From Rhytidiadelphus loreus (taxonomy: Eukaryota > Streptophyta > Bryopsida > Hypnales > Hylocomiaceae): 64,000 bases of DNA. Below, one piece after another: positions 60,518 through 64,000 of the stretch. The translations under genes were made by a program, and so were the position numbers. The stretch lies in the NCBI GenBank assembly GCA_947034895.1, contig OX344763.1:46189025-46253024 (forward strand). Direction: 5' to 3'. A model generated the notes under the pieces. It saw only the letters and a list, made by a program, of their open reading frames with translations, did no database searches and had not been told where the DNA came from. How positions within the stretch are numbered: position 1 is the first letter of the stretch; the number at the start of each line of letters is the position of its first letter.

Positions 60518-61628
60518 AAGGTCTATTCGCACCTGGTGTTTGCAAACTCAAGATAAAACCTGCACATAAGAAGGAAATAGTCTTTTTTATTGGACTTCAG
60601 GTCCGGAACTGCTGTAATTGTTTTTTAACCGGGGGAAATCAGTCTCACATGCTCAGAAGTTAATTTCTTCAACCGGCCCAAGTCCCTTGCACATCCAATT
60701 ACCGAAGCTAGAGGTGACACTTGACAGAAAACAATCATAGAATGATTTTGAAAATCAACAAGCCGCCTTGCCAAAACCAAGGGCAGGTAATTGTTAAAAA
60801 AAATTCCAAATATTGAAAAGAATTTCATAACTATTCAATGCCAACTAATGTCTACTAAACAATCTGTGGAGAAATCATTTTTATAATGGAATTCAATGTC
60901 CATTATGAATTCTCAAAGGGTATGGGATAATTTGAAAATGAGAGTTTGATCACTAATTGTGAAAACGCATGAATTGTGTTTAATGTAGAACTTCATACCT
61001 CATTTATGCATAGTAGAAGAACTTTTTTCAAAAAACTCTGAACTCAAGTAAGTTGGTAAACTAATCTAACTTTCATCTCCAAAAATCCTTTTGTGATTTG
61101 GAGACTCCAATCAAAGTCAGGAACAAATTTTGGATAGGGGTTGGGAGGGGCATTTTCTTTGACATTTTCAAGCATCCTCTCTAAATTTTGTCCATAACAT
61201 TTGATTGGAGGATCTAAATGTCAAACGGATTTTTGGAGATGAAATTTGGTTTGCTTTTCTATCTTTTCTGAAAAAAGTTATTCTACAATGCCAAAATGAG
61301 GTCTAAAATTCTACTTTCACCACAATTCCTATTTGTGCACTTACCTATGAGTGGTTGAATTCCTACTTATCCAAAGTAACATATCCCACATGAATTGTTC
61401 TACCTTCTATCACCCCACTTATATAAATAGATTGCCTACACAAATTCTTGTATTCACATGAATAGTGACTTCCTATTCTTTGCGAGGTTCTTTCTCAACT
61501 ATTGAAATTATTGGGTGTTTAGATCAAAGTTTCTTGAAACTTTGAACCAAATGTCCAATAATTTTAGTATTTTTTATTTTAGATGTTGGTGTCGCTAATT
61601 TTTGCGTTTAGCTGGCATTGCTCTTATG

Positions 61629-61934
61629 TAAGGTAGGATGCTCTAAAAGCGACCCTTTAAGAGCTGATTGCATTTTGGAGGAAGCTAACATTCATGAAAC
61701 AAATTTCAGTAAATTTTCATAAGAAGAAAAATGGAATTGGCATCCAACCCAAGTCGTTTCATATTTTTTGGATCTCTGTGTAATTAGTTATGAATTTTTG
61801 AAGTTTGAAATGCAGTGGTTCTAAAAGCGACCCCCTCGTGAAATGTACGTCTTTGGTACATCGAAGAAAGCAGAATGTACCTCTGCAGCCAGATCGCTTT
61901 TAGAGACGGGTCTGTTTTAGAGCCACCTACCTTA
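61629..61934. mobile_element. TAAGGT-ended MITE (306 bp)
   Basis: Left TAAGGTAGGATGCTCTAAAA, right (inverted) TAAGGTAGGTGGCTCTAAAA. Inside are CTAAAAGCGACCCC and GATCGCTTTTAGAG, a second inverted pair. Confidence 0.85.
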
Positions 61935-61955
61935 ATGGGTCATGCAGAGCTCCAT

Positions 61956-62640
61956 TAAGGTGGGTACACCTAAAACCGCCACAAATTGGGCTGTGGATAA
62001 ATTGTAGGCTAATTAGTAAATATTGAATACAAGAGAACAAAGCAATATGTAGAAGAGGAAGTATTGTACAATCAATTTTCAGATTTTGACAAAAATGAGA
62101 CAACAATAGGCGGACAAAGTTTTGACAATAGGGTTCTTAAAACCGCTTATAGGCTACATTAAAAGAGAACGGTCACATTCAAAAGCCCCCCCTCAATGGT
62201 GTTAGAAATAACAGATACAAAGGTGTAATAGTGTTATTCATATTTATTGAATAAAACATTGCATGCTTGTAAACCCATGATTCTATGTTCTCGTGTTCTT
62301 TGCGTCATATGAATTAATAAGAGGATTTCATAACATTTGTAACACGTGCTTGAAATAACATGAAGATTGAGGATTTAATAACACGAGGATTTAATAGCAC
62401 AAGCATATTTTTTTTACATTTGACAAGTCTTTACTGAAATCAGTTATTAAATCCCTGTGTTACTAAATCCTTGTGTTCTCTAAGTTAAGAAGCCAGTCAC
62501 ATGCTTCAAAATGGTCAATATTGCTTTTAAAAACTACGAAAGACAAGGAGGTGCAATTTTCAGATTATACTAACACCACTTTGGGGCTTAAAGTGGAGTG
62601 TGGTTTAAGGCACGGCGCCATTAAAGGTGTACCCACCTTA
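61956..62640. mobile_element. TAAGGT-ended element (685 bp), longest copy
   Basis: Left TAAGGTGGGTACACCTAAAA, right (inverted) TAAGGTGGGTACACCTTTAA. A following CCGCCAC / GGCGCC echoes the CGCCAC of the short copies. The interior of about 640 bp is non-coding. Confidence 0.85.
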
Positions 62641-62816
62641 CATAGGAGTGGTACTTAGATGCTGAAATCTTCATATTTAGAAGATAGCCCAGTTTTGATT
62701 ACACAATACTTCTGCAATGGTGGGCCAACAATAAAAAAATGATTATCGGCTGTAATAGTGTTGTTTAGTCCAGGCCACCACAATTGTCATCAAGGTTCGG
62801 TGGTTAACGAAGGACT

Positions 62817-62895
62817 TAGGTGGGAATGCACTACCATTTTTAGCTCGTTTTATACCTTAATAGCGCCTCCTATGGCTAGGTGGGAACATACCTTA
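62817..62895. mobile_element. Miniature TAAGGT-ended copy (79 bp)
   Basis: Left TTAGGTGGGAATGC, right (inverted) TAAGGTATGTTCCCACC. Contains TAGCGCCTCCTA. Ends are partly decayed. Confidence 0.5.
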
Positions 62896-62935
62896 AGATA
62901 AGTTAGCAACAAATAAGAAGAAATGATTGAATTTG

Positions 62936-63753
62936 AACTCCTAAATGCCCAAGCCTTTTCAAGTGTGTTTTGACTATGAAAAAAGAGCATGGGCTTATAG
63001 TTATCCCCATCGAAGCAAATTGATTTTTTTTCAATTTAATCTAACCGTATGGATGTTCAAAGAACTTTCTTATTTGTAATGAGTATGCACACCAATTTTG
63101 AGTGCAAAATTGCTTAAGAGTTATGACATTATAACCAGAGAAATGTACATTTTCTATTTTTCATATGTTGTCCTTTTCCACATTGTTTCAAAAATTTGCA
63201 CACAAATTTTTTTTGGGATTGGAGGTGACATGAACAACTACAAATTGTATTAGCACGCTTAAATGTCCTTTCAAAAAACTTAATATCACTTGAAAAGCTA
63301 TTCAACTCATTACACAGTCCACCTTGCAGTTGTTGAGATGCAATTTCTTTTATAAGTATAAATCACAAATAATTTCAAATCAACACTTGCTTGTTTAAAT
63401 TTTCAATGGTGAAAATCATGAAAACACTTTACTCTTTCCATTGGGTCCATTTTCAAAGCAAATGGATAAGTATAAGTTTTTAGATCTCAAATCAAGTGAA
63501 ATTGCTCAAAGTTGGAAAACGAAGTAAAATTAGCAAGCTTCACTCTTCCACTAATGGACATGTATAGCTGTGAAGACCTCTCAACAATCAAATATGTACC
63601 TTTTTTCAATGAAAAATGAATTTTTTCAATAGTCAACCCTAAAAATTGCCCCCCAATTTTTTTTAAACGGTTGAATGAATTTAACTACCCACTGCAAAAT
63701 GAGCTTGAAATTTCAGATCAACCATATTTGGTCACCCAAGCATTTAGGGGTTA
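62936..63753. mobile_element. Repeat family D, inverted copy (818 bp)
   Basis: Full-length reverse-orientation match to 40511-41317; right end CATTTAGGGGTTA, left end decayed (CTCCTAAATGCCC). Confidence 0.75.
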
Positions 63754-64000
63754 AACGTTGACATGGACGTTTGGCATCCGATAGATGATAGGGAATCCTT
63801 TTAGTAGGACAGAAGTGCAACTATTCATCCTCAGAATTTTGTTGTAAAAAGGGAAAGGTCTTCTACAATAGTTTGATTTCCAATGAGTGTTTTTGCTTTT
63901 CCAATGTCACTCCTTTGTCCTTTAAGAGTTAAAATTTTAGTTGGGATTATAGATGGATTCAATAGTTAGTAACGGAGTGCAAAAAATGTAAAAAGAATTT
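63754..64000. repeat. Start of the dispersed block also seen at 36.9 kb
   Basis: ACAGAAGTGCAA, AAAGG.AAAGGTCTT.TA, AATAGTTTGATTTCCAATGA match 36915-37060. The window ends inside it. Confidence 0.55.

Overview
The window is nuclear DNA from a streptophyte, meaning a land plant or a charophyte-grade alga. Three things point there. It holds one complete, many-exon gene for a plant-type DOCK-family Rho/ROP exchange factor (SPIKE1). It holds a broken copy of a ribosomal protein uL4/RPL4 gene with the plant-type C-terminal tail. Its transposon set is also plant-like: CACTA elements and their foldback derivatives, a LINE with a zf-RVT-type zinc knuckle, and a Copia-type initiator-Met primer binding site. 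The AT-rich, TE-packed intergenic DNA suggests a large genome. I cannot name the species. The SPIKE1 protein differs from angiosperm SPIKE1 at many positions, so a bryophyte or charophyte is possible, but that is inference.

Layout. 0-1.4 kb: RPL4 pseudogene (minus strand) and a short tandem repeat. 2-9.4 kb: repeats, namely a 580-bp MITE with target duplication, a divergent satellite, an unrecognised broken reading frame, and two adjacent elements with TTAACCCC-type ends. 9.4-25.2 kb: the SPIKE1 locus on the minus strand. It has 31 coding exons that I could join from 22945 down to the stop at 10318, with consistent splice phases and a total of 5,658 nt (1,885 residues). A likely 3' UTR lies below it and a GC-richer 5' leader/promoter zone above it. 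25.2-41.3 kb: AT-rich, no convincing genes, with MITEs, an 880-bp inverted-repeat hairpin, a Copia LTR edge and a cluster of MITE-like units. 41.9-51.0 kb: a decayed LINE (plus strand) split by an insertion of about 5.9 kb with CACTA-like ends, which itself carries several tandem repeats. A second, 216-bp CACTA foldback sits in the downstream LINE half. 51-64 kb: more TTAACCCC-ended elements, two further CACTA foldbacks (one with 73-bp arms and a single mismatch), an AT-rich tandem array, and a cluster of TAAGGT-ended MITEs.

Only one gene appears functional. Apart from that gene the window is mainly a record of nested, mostly non-autonomous transposons. The most interesting unexplained structure is a set of otherwise dissimilar 0.3-1 kb elements that share the terminal motif TTAACCCC...GGGGTTAA. 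I saw no tRNA, rRNA, CRISPR or prokaryote-like operon features.
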